64,000 nucleotides of DNA from Vulgatibacter incomptus (GTDB taxonomy: Bacteria > Myxococcota > Myxococcia > Myxococcales > Vulgatibacteraceae). The stretch's first letter is position 1; every line of letters begins with the position of its first letter. A program made the position numbers and the translations under genes. The stretch lies in contig NZ_CP012332.1 of the NCBI RefSeq assembly GCF_001263175.1, forward strand, positions 1,671,501 through 1,735,500, given 5' to 3'. The notes under the pieces were generated by a model. The model had not been told where the DNA came from. It searched no databases and saw nothing but the letters and a program-made list of their open reading frames with translations. Positions 1 to 9,747 of this stretch are shown here, piece by piece.

Positions 1-91
1 CGAGTGTAAGAGCGAGGGCGGCTGCCATTGCCAACCCGAACGCAGGAAGATCGAGCCTGCGCCGAACCATGCGAGCAAATGCGCGTTCCAT
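1..91 (-). CDS. N-terminus of a third RCC1/Big2-family lipoprotein (partial, off left edge)
   Basis: On the minus strand an ATG at 91 opens a frame starting MERAFARMVRRRLDL and running into the hydrophobic stretch MAAALALTL at the window edge. The two complete RCC1 lipoproteins downstream in this window begin MERSLGRVVLWWLDL and continue with MAAAFAL in the same place. The layout (basic N-region, LDL, then the hydrophobic core) is the same, so I infer a third paralogue whose body lies outside the window. Only about 30 codons are visible, so domain content is unknown. The sequence just before the ATG also resembles the leader of the other two copies. It could instead be an unrelated lipoprotein signal peptide. 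Confidence 0.6.
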   Translation of the reverse strand, partial: MERAFARMVRRRLDLPAFGLAMAAALALTL

Positions 92-277
92 GTCGGTCCC
101 CATTTCTGCCGACGTCGCCTCGTCTCACCCGCCCGCAACGCATCGACCGCCCAACCGAAATCAGCGCAGTCAAAACATCGGCACTTCAAAGACTATCACG
201 TACGGCGATAGGGATCACGCACGCGGGATCCGCCTGACCGGACGTGCGGCGAAGACTCGTCCATGAGAACGGGAGGG

Positions 278-697
278 CTACCGAGGCTCGACGCGAACCT
301 TGGTGACGCCCTTCGAGACGAAGCCCAGCTCGTGGGCCAACGATCGGGAGAGATCGATCACCCTCCCCTTCGAGAACGGGCCACGGTCGTTCACGCGGCA
401 GGAGACGGCCTTGCCGTTCTCGAGTCGGGTGACCCGGAGCCACGTGCCGAAACGGTGGGTCCGATGGGCGCAGGTGGCGGCGGCGCCGTCGTACCTCTCG
501 CCGCTCGCGGTCTTCCGACCTTCGAGCGAGCGGGCGTAGAACGAGGCCATGCCCACCTCGGTCCCGTCACGCGGCGCCGTCTCCTTGGGGCCGCCGGTCG
601 TCCGCGGAGTGGGCTCGCCCCCCGGGCGCCCTCCCGGCTTCGGCGCCGTGGCGCACGCACCGAGCGAGAGGAGAAGGAGGGGGAGCACCATGCGCAT
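278..697 (-). CDS. RlpA-like double-psi beta-barrel lipoprotein
   Basis: 139 residues. An N-terminal lipobox (LSLGAC, Cys15) marks it as an outer-membrane or periplasmic lipoprotein. After a Pro/Gly/Thr-rich linker the C-terminal half is a RlpA-like double-psi beta-barrel, recognisable by GMASFYARSLEGRKTASGE and by the VNDRGPF and VIDLSR motifs. RlpA proteins bind or cleave peptidoglycan stripped of stem peptides at the septum. No SPOR domain is present, so this is the short form. The start at 697 is preferred over one 10 codons upstream because GGAAGG lies just before it and the lipobox then sits at normal distance. It stands alone between two RCC1-lipoprotein genes on the same strand. The enzymatic activity is inferred from the family, not shown. 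Confidence 0.88.
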   Translation of the reverse strand: MRMVLPLLLLSLGACATAPKPGGRPGGEPTPRTTGGPKETAPRDGTEVGMASFYARSLEGRKTASGERYDGAAATCAHRTHRFGTWLRVTRLENGKAVSCRVNDRGPFSKGRVIDLSRSLAHELGFVSKGVTKVRVEPR

Positions 698-840
698 GTC
701 GGATCCTTCCGTTGGAGGGCACTGCATGGGAGAGCCTATCCCATGCGGCGGTGCAAGCCCTCCTGGAAAGAGGCCCGGAGCCAGGCGCAGGGCGGAACGG
801 CCGCTGGGCTCGGCCGAGCAACAGCGCAGGACGCGCGAAC

Positions 841-865
841 GCCCTGTGAAGAACGCTCACAGGGC
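841..865. terminator. Hairpin downstream of the first RCC1 lipoprotein gene
   Basis: A perfect 9-bp inverted repeat (GCCCTGTGA / TCACAGGGC, 7-base loop) lies in the 260-base gap between the RCC1 gene ending at 961 and the rlpA-like gene. It is probably a factor-independent or rho-assisted terminator. No clear T-run follows on the minus strand. Confidence 0.5.
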
Positions 866-926
866 GTCGACGCTAAACCTGGATCACGCTCCGGCGTGAA
901 AGGAGCGCGATCGACCTCGGTTCCAT

Positions 927-955
927 GGGAGCCGCGATTTCCATCGCGAGCTCCC
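927..955 (-). terminator. Terminator hairpin of the first RCC1 lipoprotein gene
   Basis: Directly after the stop codon at 961 there is a GGGAGC(T)CGCGAT stem around a 4-base loop, with a single bulged base. The same hairpin, with a perfect stem, follows the second paralogue at 3036-3065, so the terminator seems to have been duplicated with the gene. Confidence 0.65.
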
Positions 956-960
956 AGGCT

Positions 961-2949
961 TCAGAACGACACCACCTGGGTGGGCTGATCGACGTTGCCC
1001 GTCCGGCCGATGCCGAGCTGGCCAGACGAGTTGTTCCCCCAGCAGTAGACGTTCGCATCGGTGCCGATGGCGCAGGTGTGGCTGGAGCGCGCCGCGATCT
1101 TCCTGAAGCGGAGGTTCCCGGCCACCTGGACCGGCACGTTGGAGTTGGCGCCGGTCCGGCCGAGCTGCCCGTTGGAGTTGGAGCCCCAGCACCAGGCCGC
1201 CCCAGTGGCGTCCAGACCGCATGTGTGAGATTCGCCGCCGGCAAAGCGGGTGAAGCTCACACCGCCCGAGATCTGGGCAGGAGTCGACTGCTGGGTGGTG
1301 CTATTGTTTCCGAGCTGCCCGCTCGAGTTTTGGCCCCAGCAATAGCTTACGCCGGCGGAGTTGGTCGCGCAGGATTGAGCATACCCCAGACCCAACACGC
1401 TCGCGTTCTGCATCGCCCGCACGGGACGGGCCTGCGACGTGGTCGTGCCGTTGCCGCACTGTCCGTAGGGATTCCAGCCCCAGCAGTAGACCTCGTCGGC
1501 GACGGTCAGTCCGCAGGTGTGGTAGACCCCACTCCCACGGAGCTCTCGGAACACGAGCGGCGACTGCCCCGCCACAGGAGCGGAGACCTGGAGCGGAGTC
1601 GCACTGCTGGAGGAGTTGTTCGGGTCTCCGAGCTCGTGGTCGCCGGAATTGTACCCCCAGCACCACGCGTTCCCCTGAGGGGTGAGCGCGCAGTTGAAGT
1701 TGTTCGCCGAGACGATGGAGTCGAACGGCCCAGCGGCGGCGAGCGCCGGCGTCCCGGAAGAGGACGGGCTAGTTCGGCCGAGCTGATAGCTGCCGTTGTT
1801 ACCCCAGCACCAGGCCTCGCCTGAGAGGGTAATGCCGCACGTGTGCGAGTCTCCGGCGGAGATCGCCTTGTAGAGCTGGTTGCCCGAGACCCGCACCGGG
1901 CTCTGCGCGCTCCCAGTGGTCGTACCGATCCCGAGCTGGCCGTACCCGTTGCTGCCCCAGCACCACACTTCCCCGCTGCCCTTGAGGGCACAGGAATGGG
2001 ACGTCCCGTTCACGACCTGCACGAGGGACGGCAGCACGTTGACGGTGGTCTGCCCATAGACCCCACCGGACTCCACGGTGATCGTCGCCGTTCCCGTGGC
2101 CACGCCGGTGACGACACCGGTCTGGTCCACCGTCGCGAACGACGGATTCAGGGACGTCCAGACCATGTCCCGGCCCTGCAGGACGACGCCGTCGCGGTCC
2201 ACCACCACGGCCGGGATCTTCACCGTGAATCCCGGATTGAGCTCGTAGGGTCCACCGAAGACGAACACCCGATCGACGCGTGCCTCCTCCACCTCGACCT
2301 CGACCTCCGCCACCATGCCTTCGATCGTCGCACGGATCGTGGCCGTTCCGGGGCCCACGCCGCCCACCCGGCCGGTCGAGTACGCGCGCGCGATGTTGAC
2401 GTCCGACGTATCCCACCGGACAGAGAGGCCGTGAATCGGCCGATCATTCGCGTCGTAGGCCGTAGCCGTGAGCTGGATGGCCTGGTTTTGGACCACGTGG
2501 GGCGAGTCCGGCGTCAGCTCGATCCAGGCCACGACGACCTTGTCACCGCCGCCCGCCCCGCCACCGGTTTCGATGTCGCCGCCCGTGCCGGGATCGCCGC
2601 CGGTGCCGGGATCGCCCCCCGTTCCGGGGTCGCCGCCCGTGCCGGGGTCGCCACCGGTGCCGGGATCACCGCCAGTGCCGGGGTCGCCACCCGTGCCCGG
2701 GTCGCCGCCGGTGCCTGGGTCGCCGCCGGTGCCTGGAACGCCGCCGGTGCCAGGGTCGCCACCGGTGCCGGGAGCGCCGCCAGGGCCGCCCGCGGCGCCC
2801 CCGTTTCCTCCGGTCAGGTAGTAGCCCTGGTGCCCCGGGTCATTACTACACGCGCTCGCCATGATCAGCGCAAACGCTGCCGCCATCGGCAACCTGGGCG
2901 AGATCAGATCCAGCCACCACAGAACCACGCGACCCAAGGAACGTTCCAT
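961..2949 (-). CDS. RCC1-repeat/Big2 surface lipoprotein (copy A)
   Basis: 662 residues. The order is: signal peptide with lipobox ASAC (Cys34); Gly-rich region with about 11 PGTGGD hexapeptides (about 60-126); two bacterial Ig-like group 2 (Big2) domains (about 140-225 and 228-310); then seven RCC1-type repeats to the C-terminus, each with a Cys-rich WCWGxNxxGQLG signature and about two cysteines, consistent with a seven-bladed propeller. The ATG at 2949 is chosen because GAAGGTGA precedes it and the lipobox then sits correctly; the longer open frame upstream lacks a signal peptide. The protein is probably anchored in the outer membrane, with the propeller held out on a flexible stalk. Binding partner unknown. 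It is the downstream neighbour of a close paralogue and nearly identical to it in the first half. Confidence 0.9.
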   Translation of the reverse strand: MERSLGRVVLWWLDLISPRLPMAAAFALIMASACSNDPGHQGYYLTGGNGGAAGGPGGAPGTGGDPGTGGVPGTGGDPGTGGDPGTGGDPGTGGDPGTGGDPGTGGDPGTGGDPGTGGDPGTGGDIETGGGAGGGDKVVVAWIELTPDSPHVVQNQAIQLTATAYDANDRPIHGLSVRWDTSDVNIARAYSTGRVGGVGPGTATIRATIEGMVAEVEVEVEEARVDRVFVFGGPYELNPGFTVKIPAVVVDRDGVVLQGRDMVWTSLNPSFATVDQTGVVTGVATGTATITVESGGVYGQTTVNVLPSLVQVVNGTSHSCALKGSGEVWCWGSNGYGQLGIGTTTGSAQSPVRVSGNQLYKAISAGDSHTCGITLSGEAWCWGNNGSYQLGRTSPSSSGTPALAAAGPFDSIVSANNFNCALTPQGNAWCWGYNSGDHELGDPNNSSSSATPLQVSAPVAGQSPLVFRELRGSGVYHTCGLTVADEVYCWGWNPYGQCGNGTTTSQARPVRAMQNASVLGLGYAQSCATNSAGVSYCWGQNSSGQLGNNSTTQQSTPAQISGGVSFTRFAGGESHTCGLDATGAAWCWGSNSNGQLGRTGANSNVPVQVAGNLRFRKIAARSSHTCAIGTDANVYCWGNNSSGQLGIGRTGNVDQPTQVVSF

Positions 2950-2990
2950 TTCGGTCACCTTCGTTTCTATCGATGTCCCATCTGATTCGG
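2020..2990 (-). repeat. Long direct repeat, copy A (5' half and leader of RCC1 gene)
   Basis: This segment matches 4151-5112. In the Big2-coding part (2020-2540 against 4151-4671) I find only about two base differences in 520. The signal-peptide part and about 40 bases of leader are also nearly identical. The 18-bp repeat tract in between differs in copy number. Homology drops sharply at the start of the RCC1 region. Confidence 0.88.
2579..2776 (-). repeat. 18-bp coding tandem repeat (PGTGGD), about 11 units
   Basis: Imperfect 18-bp units encode the hexapeptide PGTGGD, with one PGTGGV variant, forming a flexible collagen-like linker between the lipid anchor and the Big2 domains. The equivalent tract in the neighbouring paralogue has about 12 units, so copy number varies between paralogues. 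Confidence 0.9.
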
Positions 2991-3035
2991 CCGCGCTCCG
3001 ATGCGAAACCGGAGCGCGATCGACCGCGGATCCAC

Positions 3036-3065
3036 GGGAGCTCGCGATGGAAATCGCGAGCTCCC
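3036..3065 (-). terminator. Terminator hairpin of the second RCC1 lipoprotein gene
   Basis: A perfect 13-bp stem (GGGAGCTCGCGAT with its complement, loop GGAA) begins six bases after the stop codon at 3071. No T-run follows, as is common in very GC-rich genomes. Confidence 0.7.
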
Positions 3066-3070
3066 TGGCT

Positions 3071-5071
3071 TCAGAACGTGACCACCTGGGTGGGCACATT
3101 GGCGTCGCCGGACCGACCGATTCCGAGCTGGCCGCTGGAGTTGCTCCCCCAGCAGTAGACGTTCGCATCGTTGGTGATGCCGCAGGATTGGTTGTTGCGC
3201 GCCGTGATCTTCTTGAAGCGCAGTCCGCCGGACACCTGCACCGGCACCGAGGAGTCGGTGCTGCTGCCGGACCGACCGTTTCCGAGCTGCCCGTAGAAGT
3301 TGTAGCCCCAGCACCAGGCCGCCCCATTGGCGTCGAGGGCGCAGGTGTGACTGGAGCCGCCGGCGAAAGCGGTGAAGCTCACGCCGCCGCTCGAGATCAG
3401 AACAGGCGTGTTCTGACTCGAGGTATTCCCGTTTCCGAGCTGCCCATTCCCGTTGTACCCCCAGCAGTAGCTGACGCCAGAGCCGGTGGTCGCGCATGCG
3501 TGGCTCGAGCCCATTCCGAGCGCAACCGTCGTCTGCGTCGGGAAGGGCCGCACGGCCCTCTCCTGCGCAATGGAGTTGCCGTTGCCGAGCTGCCCGTTGG
3601 AGTTGTACCCCCAGCAATAGAGCTCATCGGTGGGGGTCAGGCCGCAGGTGAAGAAGTACCCGCCGCCCCGGAGCTCTCGGTACACCATGGGCGACGAGGC
3701 CCCCGCTGGCGCCGAGACCTGAAGCGGAGTCGCGCTGGAGCTGGTCGAAGGGTTGCCGAGCTCGTGGTCGCTGGAGTTGTACCCCCAGCAATACGCGAGC
3801 CCCTGAGGGTTGAGCGCGCAGTTGAGGCTCATCGCCGAGACGACGGAGTCGTACGGTCCAGCGCTGGCGCGTGTCGGCGCCGGGAAGGTGCTACCCGACG
3901 CTGATTGGCCGCTCTGATAGGAACCGTTGGCCCCCCAGCACCAGATTTCGCCCGAGACGGTGACGCCGCAGGTGTGCGACTCGCCGGCGGAGATCGACTT
4001 GAACAACTGGGTGCCCGAAACCCGAACCGGGCTCTGCTGGGTCCCGCCGGACGTCCCGGTCCCGAGCTGGCCGCTCGAGTTGCTACCCCAGCACCACACT
4101 TCCCCGTTGCCCTTGAGGACGCAGGTGTGGTTCGTCCCGCCCACGATCTGCACGAGGGACGGCAGCACGTTGACGGTGGTCTGCCCATAGACCCCACCGG
4201 ACTCCACGGTGATCGTCGCCGTTCCCGTGGCCACGCCGGTGACGACACCGGTCTGGTCCACCGTCGCGAACGACGGATTCAGGGACGTCCAGACCATGTC
4301 CCGGCCCTGCAGGACGACGCCGTCGCGGTCCACCACCACGGCCGGGATCTTCACCGTGAATCCCGGATTGAGCTCGTAGGGTCCACCGAAGACGAACACC
4401 CGATCGACGCGTGCCTCCTCCACCTCGACCTCGACCTCCGCCACCATGCCTTCGATCGTCGCACGGATCGTGGCCGTTCCGGGGCCCACGCCGCCCACCC
4501 GGCCGGTCGAGTACGCGCGGGCGATGTTGACGTCCGATGTATCCCACCGGACAGAGAGGCCGTGAATCGGCCGATCATTCGCGTCGTAGGCCGTAGCCGT
4601 GAGCTGGATGGCCTGGTTTTGGACCACGTGGGGCGAGTCCGGCGTCAGCTCGATCCAGGCCACGACGACCTTCTCACCCGAGCCACCAGTGCCGGGGTCG
4701 CCACCCGTGCCGGGATCGCCACCCGTGCCGGGATCGCCGCCCGTTCCGGGATCTCCGCCCGTGCCGGGGTCGCCGCCGGTGCCGGGATCACCGCCGGTGC
4801 CGGGGTCGCCGCCCGTGCCGGGGTCGCCGCCAGTGCCGGGGTCTCCGCCCGTGCCAGGGTCGCCGCCGGTGCCAGGGTCGCCTCCAGTGCCGGGATCGCC
4901 GCCAGAGCCGCCCACGGCGCCCCCGTTTCCTCCGGTCAGGTAGTAGCCCTGGTGCCCCGGGTCATTGCTACACGCGCTCGCCATGGTCAGCGCAAACGCT
5001 GCCGCCATCACAAACCTGGGCGAGATCAGATCCAGCCACCACAGAACCACGCGACCCAAGGAACGTTCCAT
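3071..5071 (-). CDS. RCC1-repeat/Big2 surface lipoprotein (copy B)
   Basis: 666 residues, with the same architecture as the copy at 961-2949: lipobox ASAC, Gly-rich linker of about 12 PGTGGD units, two Big2 domains and seven RCC1-type repeats with Cys-x-Cys-Trp-Gly cores. The Big2 region is essentially identical in protein sequence to copy A, while the propeller repeats differ at many positions, mostly in loops. The ATG at 5071 has the same GAAGGTGA leader as copy A. The gene is transcribed towards copy A but has its own terminator, so the two are probably separate units. The pattern suggests variant surface propellers on a common stalk; ligand unknown. Confidence 0.9.
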   Translation of the reverse strand: MERSLGRVVLWWLDLISPRFVMAAAFALTMASACSNDPGHQGYYLTGGNGGAVGGSGGDPGTGGDPGTGGDPGTGGDPGTGGDPGTGGDPGTGGDPGTGGDPGTGGDPGTGGDPGTGGDPGTGGDPGTGGSGEKVVVAWIELTPDSPHVVQNQAIQLTATAYDANDRPIHGLSVRWDTSDVNIARAYSTGRVGGVGPGTATIRATIEGMVAEVEVEVEEARVDRVFVFGGPYELNPGFTVKIPAVVVDRDGVVLQGRDMVWTSLNPSFATVDQTGVVTGVATGTATITVESGGVYGQTTVNVLPSLVQIVGGTNHTCVLKGNGEVWCWGSNSSGQLGTGTSGGTQQSPVRVSGTQLFKSISAGESHTCGVTVSGEIWCWGANGSYQSGQSASGSTFPAPTRASAGPYDSVVSAMSLNCALNPQGLAYCWGYNSSDHELGNPSTSSSATPLQVSAPAGASSPMVYRELRGGGYFFTCGLTPTDELYCWGYNSNGQLGNGNSIAQERAVRPFPTQTTVALGMGSSHACATTGSGVSYCWGYNGNGQLGNGNTSSQNTPVLISSGGVSFTAFAGGSSHTCALDANGAAWCWGYNFYGQLGNGRSGSSTDSSVPVQVSGGLRFKKITARNNQSCGITNDANVYCWGSNSSGQLGIGRSGDANVPTQVVTF

Positions 5072-5112
5072 TTCGGTCACCTTCGTTTCCAGCGATGTCC
5101 CGTCCGATTCGG
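4151..5112 (-). repeat. Long direct repeat, copy B (5' half and leader of RCC1 gene)
   Basis: Partner of 2020-2990. It covers the Big2 domains, linker, signal peptide and about 40 bases of leader of copy B. The homology extends upstream of the start codon, so the duplication or conversion tract includes regulatory sequence. Confidence 0.88.
4682..4899 (-). repeat. 18-bp coding tandem repeat (PGTGGD), about 12 units
   Basis: Twelve imperfect 18-bp units encode PGTGGD in copy B. Synonymous variation at the Gly and Pro codons shows that the units have partly diverged while the peptide is kept constant. Confidence 0.9.
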
Positions 5113-5294
5113 CTCCTGGCGCGTACCGCGTCCGAAGCCTCGCGCCCACGGCGGCGCACTTAGAGAACCGGCCTATCCGCGAATGTCTCGAGGCTGCGAT
5201 CCGGATCACTCGACTGACACTCGAGTGGCGAAAGAGAGGCAGAATTGTCCAGAAGCCTAACACCAACAGCCATCCGAGGCCAAGCCGGGGCGGT

Positions 5295-5327
5295 GCCGGA
5301 GAGCTGCCGGAGAGCTGCCGGAGAGCT
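5295..5327. repeat. Three tandem 11-bp repeats upstream of RCC1 copy B
   Basis: GCCGGAGAGCT occurs three times head to tail without mismatch, and a partial copy (CGGAGAGCT) follows at 5341-5349. The tract lies in the non-coding gap between the unknown gene ending at 5348 and the RCC1 gene starting at 5071. It could be an iterated protein-binding site or simple slippage. Confidence 0.75.
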
Positions 5328-5347
5328 ATAGAAGGCCTTTCGGAGAG

Positions 5348-6079
5348 CTACCGGAGGCTCGGGACCGCCGAATCGGCGCAGCCGAAGAGCGAGGCCTCGA
5401 GGTCTGCCCTCGGGCGCCCATGGCGCATTTCCAGAGCGGTCCAGACCAGCGCGAGGAGGCGGCCTCCCGGCGGGCGCCAATGCTCCGTCAGTACGGCGGA
5501 CACCTCGGCGCGGTCGATGGACGAGCCCGTCAGTCCGGTGGCAGGAGATTGCCCCGCGGGCGGAGGTCCCTGCGTGCTACGCGCCTCGAGAGCGGTCGAA
5601 AGCCGGCAGAGCCGCTCTCGGCGGCGGAGGAATGCGTCGACGACGTCGTCGGAGACCCCGCCTCCCCTCGGGACCCTCGCCGAGAGCCAGCGCTTGGTGG
5701 CGAGGCACTCGCGCACCGATTCGTGGAAGTCGATGGCGAGGGCGATCCAGCTCCCGTCCGGACACCCGGCCTCGCCATGGCAAAGCCGCTCCAGGGCCTC
5801 GTCGACCTCTCGAGCCCTTCGCTCGAGGACCTCGGCCGACAGGGAATCGAGCTCGCGCAGGGCTCCGGGGAACGAGCGGGCGATCCTTCGAAACTCACGC
5901 TTTCGCGCGGCAGCCTCGTCCGGGCCGAAGGATTGGAGCCCCTCGCGGACCGCGTCTTCCCTACGGCGCCGGAGCTCGACGAGCGCGCGGTACTTCCACG
6001 CGAGCCGCTCCAGACGATGCGCAGAGATCAGCGAAGAAACTCCCCCACTCGCGCCGAGCGCGTCTCGGTTGTGCGCCAC
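5348..6079 (-). CDS. Hypothetical protein, last gene of the ferredoxin/ligase-like operon
   Basis: 243 residues with a GTG start. I do not recognise a family. The sequence is rich in Arg, Glu, Leu and Ala and should be mostly alpha-helical (for example the region AWKYRALVELRRRREDAV near the N-terminus), with a Pro/Gly-rich break around residues 165-180. No signal peptide or membrane segment is seen. It begins seven bases after the stop codon of the lipoate-ligase-like gene, so the two are surely co-transcribed, and the 3' end overlaps the start of the 11-bp repeat area. Codon usage matches the neighbours, which supports a real gene. Function unknown. Confidence 0.65.
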   Translation of the reverse strand: MAHNRDALGASGGVSSLISAHRLERLAWKYRALVELRRRREDAVREGLQSFGPDEAAARKREFRRIARSFPGALRELDSLSAEVLERRAREVDEALERLCHGEAGCPDGSWIALAIDFHESVRECLATKRWLSARVPRGGGVSDDVVDAFLRRRERLCRLSTALEARSTQGPPPAGQSPATGLTGSSIDRAEVSAVLTEHWRPPGGRLLALVWTALEMRHGRPRADLEASLFGCADSAVPSLR

Positions 6080-6085
6080 GGCCGC

Positions 6086-7105
6086 TCAAGGCAGGCCTGC
6101 CGCCGCGAGGATCGCGTCGGGGAGGATGCGGAGCCCGCGCACGCCCAGGATCGCGGCGTGGGGCTCTCGAAAGGCGCCATCCACCACCCGGCCGATGGCG
6201 TCGTACTCGAGGGACGTTCCTTCGAGGGCCCGCTCGAGTCCGCGCAGCACGAAGGCAGGGGCGATGAAGTCTCCGCGGAGGCGGACCTCGGCGATGCGAT
6301 CGCCATCCCGGCGCACGAGGGCCTCGGCGAAGCCGATGGGAATGTCGGCGACGCCGCTGTCGGCGAAGCCGGCCTCGTCCTCGGCGACGTCGGGAACGAC
6401 CGGCTCCTCGCGAAGCCCGCCCTCCTGGACGAGTGCGGTCTCGCAGCCCAGGGACCGCCCGTAGCCGGTCGCGATCGACTCGGCGAGCGCCTCGAGGTCG
6501 TGGGGGGACTTCCACAGCTCCGCAAGGGTGCCGTGGGGCGGGCCTCCCGCCTTCGGATCGCCGTGTTCGGGATAGCCGTCGAGGCCGTCGGGGAGCGCAA
6601 GCGGTCTCGATACAGCGACGACGGCCTCGAAGAGGACGGCGCCGGACGCGAGGCCGTCCTGGGAGACGACCGCGATCTGCCGGCCTTCGGCGGAGACGAA
6701 GTCCCGCCCGAAGTAGTGGGCGCCGCTCCCGGCACCGGCAAGCGTCAGGCCCACGTTGAGCCCGCGGACATAGCGGTTGATCAGCTTGTCGGCGGTAGCG
6801 GGATCCTGCAGGAGCGCGCCCATGCGAGGCAGCGCGAGCAGGACCCCGATGGTGCCGTCACCGGCGCGGATGGCGCGGCCTCCGCCGCTCCGCCTCGCGA
6901 CGGATCGCTCCTCGAGTCCGGCCCGAGCGAGAGCGGAAGCCGCTCGCTGGTGGCGCCCGAGGAGGACGGCTTCTCCCCGGAGCCCGGCGATCAGGAGCCG
7001 CGGGCGAGGATCGGACTCGACCTGGCGGAGGAGTCCCTGGCCCAGCCGCGCGAAGCGCTCGGGCGGGCAATCCTCCAGCAGGTGGATGGCGAGGGCCTCG
7101 GACAC
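6086..7105 (-). CDS. Lipoate-protein-ligase-like protein (BPL/LplA/LipB fold)
   Basis: 339 residues, GTG start. The N-terminal region carries the VARRSGGGRAI signature typical of the biotin/lipoate ligase catalytic fold (family pattern RRxSGGGxV), and the C-terminal part (RLRGDFIAPAFVLRGLERAL) resembles the lipoate-ligase accessory domain. The segment that should hold the catalytic Lys (family GRKIAGSAQ) reads GRQIAVVSQ, so the Lys is replaced by Gln. It may therefore be a divergent ligase, a transferase or a non-catalytic binder. It lies 12 bases after a dicluster ferredoxin gene and just before an unknown gene, a context that hints at an iron-sulphur/lipoyl link, but that is inference. Confidence 0.72.
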   Translation of the reverse strand: MSEALAIHLLEDCPPERFARLGQGLLRQVESDPRPRLLIAGLRGEAVLLGRHQRAASALARAGLEERSVARRSGGGRAIRAGDGTIGVLLALPRMGALLQDPATADKLINRYVRGLNVGLTLAGAGSGAHYFGRDFVSAEGRQIAVVSQDGLASGAVLFEAVVAVSRPLALPDGLDGYPEHGDPKAGGPPHGTLAELWKSPHDLEALAESIATGYGRSLGCETALVQEGGLREEPVVPDVAEDEAGFADSGVADIPIGFAEALVRRDGDRIAEVRLRGDFIAPAFVLRGLERALEGTSLEYDAIGRVVDGAFREPHAAILGVRGLRILPDAILAAAGLP

Positions 7106-7117
7106 CGCGTGTGAACG

Positions 7118-9506
<2,389 letters not shown>

Positions 9507-9546
9507 CAAGAGACCCGGAAGCCTGTTGAGGCGACCGGGTCTCTTG
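9507..9546. terminator. Bidirectional terminator between LPP20 gene and tRNA-Gly
   Basis: A perfect 12-bp stem (CAAGAGACCCGG / CCGGGTCTCTTG) with a 16-base loop starts right after the TAG stop of the LPP20 gene. The convergent tRNA-Gly ends 8 bases beyond, so the hairpin can serve both transcripts. Confidence 0.85.
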
Positions 9547-9553
9547 GGCTACT

Positions 9554-9628
9554 TGGAGCGGGTGATGGGATTTGAACCCACGACTCCGACCTTGGCAAGG
9601 TCGTACTCTACCACTGAGTTACACCCGC
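9554..9628 (-). tRNA. tRNA-Gly (anticodon GCC)
   Basis: The minus strand folds into a complete cloverleaf: acceptor stem GCGGGTG / CACCCGC, D-arm with AACTCAGTGGTAGAGT, anticodon loop TTGCCAA (anticodon at 9594-9596), and T-arm GTGGGTTCAAATCCCAT. The 3' CCA is encoded (9556-9554). The discriminator is U, as usual for tRNA-Gly. It has its own promoter at 9676-9704. Confidence 0.97.
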
Positions 9629-9675
9629 ACAGCTTCGCCGCTCGGCACCGGCTCGGTGCGTCGCGAACGAGGGTG

Positions 9676-9704
9676 TGTATAGGGAAACCCTCGGCGAGGG
9701 TCAA
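9676..9704 (-). promoter_or_regulatory. Sigma-70-type promoter of tRNA-Gly
   Basis: TTGACC (9704-9699), 17-base spacer, TATACA (9681-9676). The start point would fall near 9669, about 40 bases before the mature tRNA. Confidence 0.8.
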
Positions 9705-9707
9705 CGG

Positions 9708-9742
9708 AAAAAGCGCGCTCCCATGGTCTTTTTCGGGAGCGC
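9708..9742 (-). terminator. Intrinsic terminator of pgsA
   Basis: An 8-bp stem GCGCTCCC / GGGAGCGC followed on the minus strand by a T5 run (9712-9708), five bases after the pgsA stop. It is one of the few canonical T-tract terminators in the window and separates pgsA from the tRNA promoter. Confidence 0.88.
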
Positions 9743-9747
9743 CCCGT

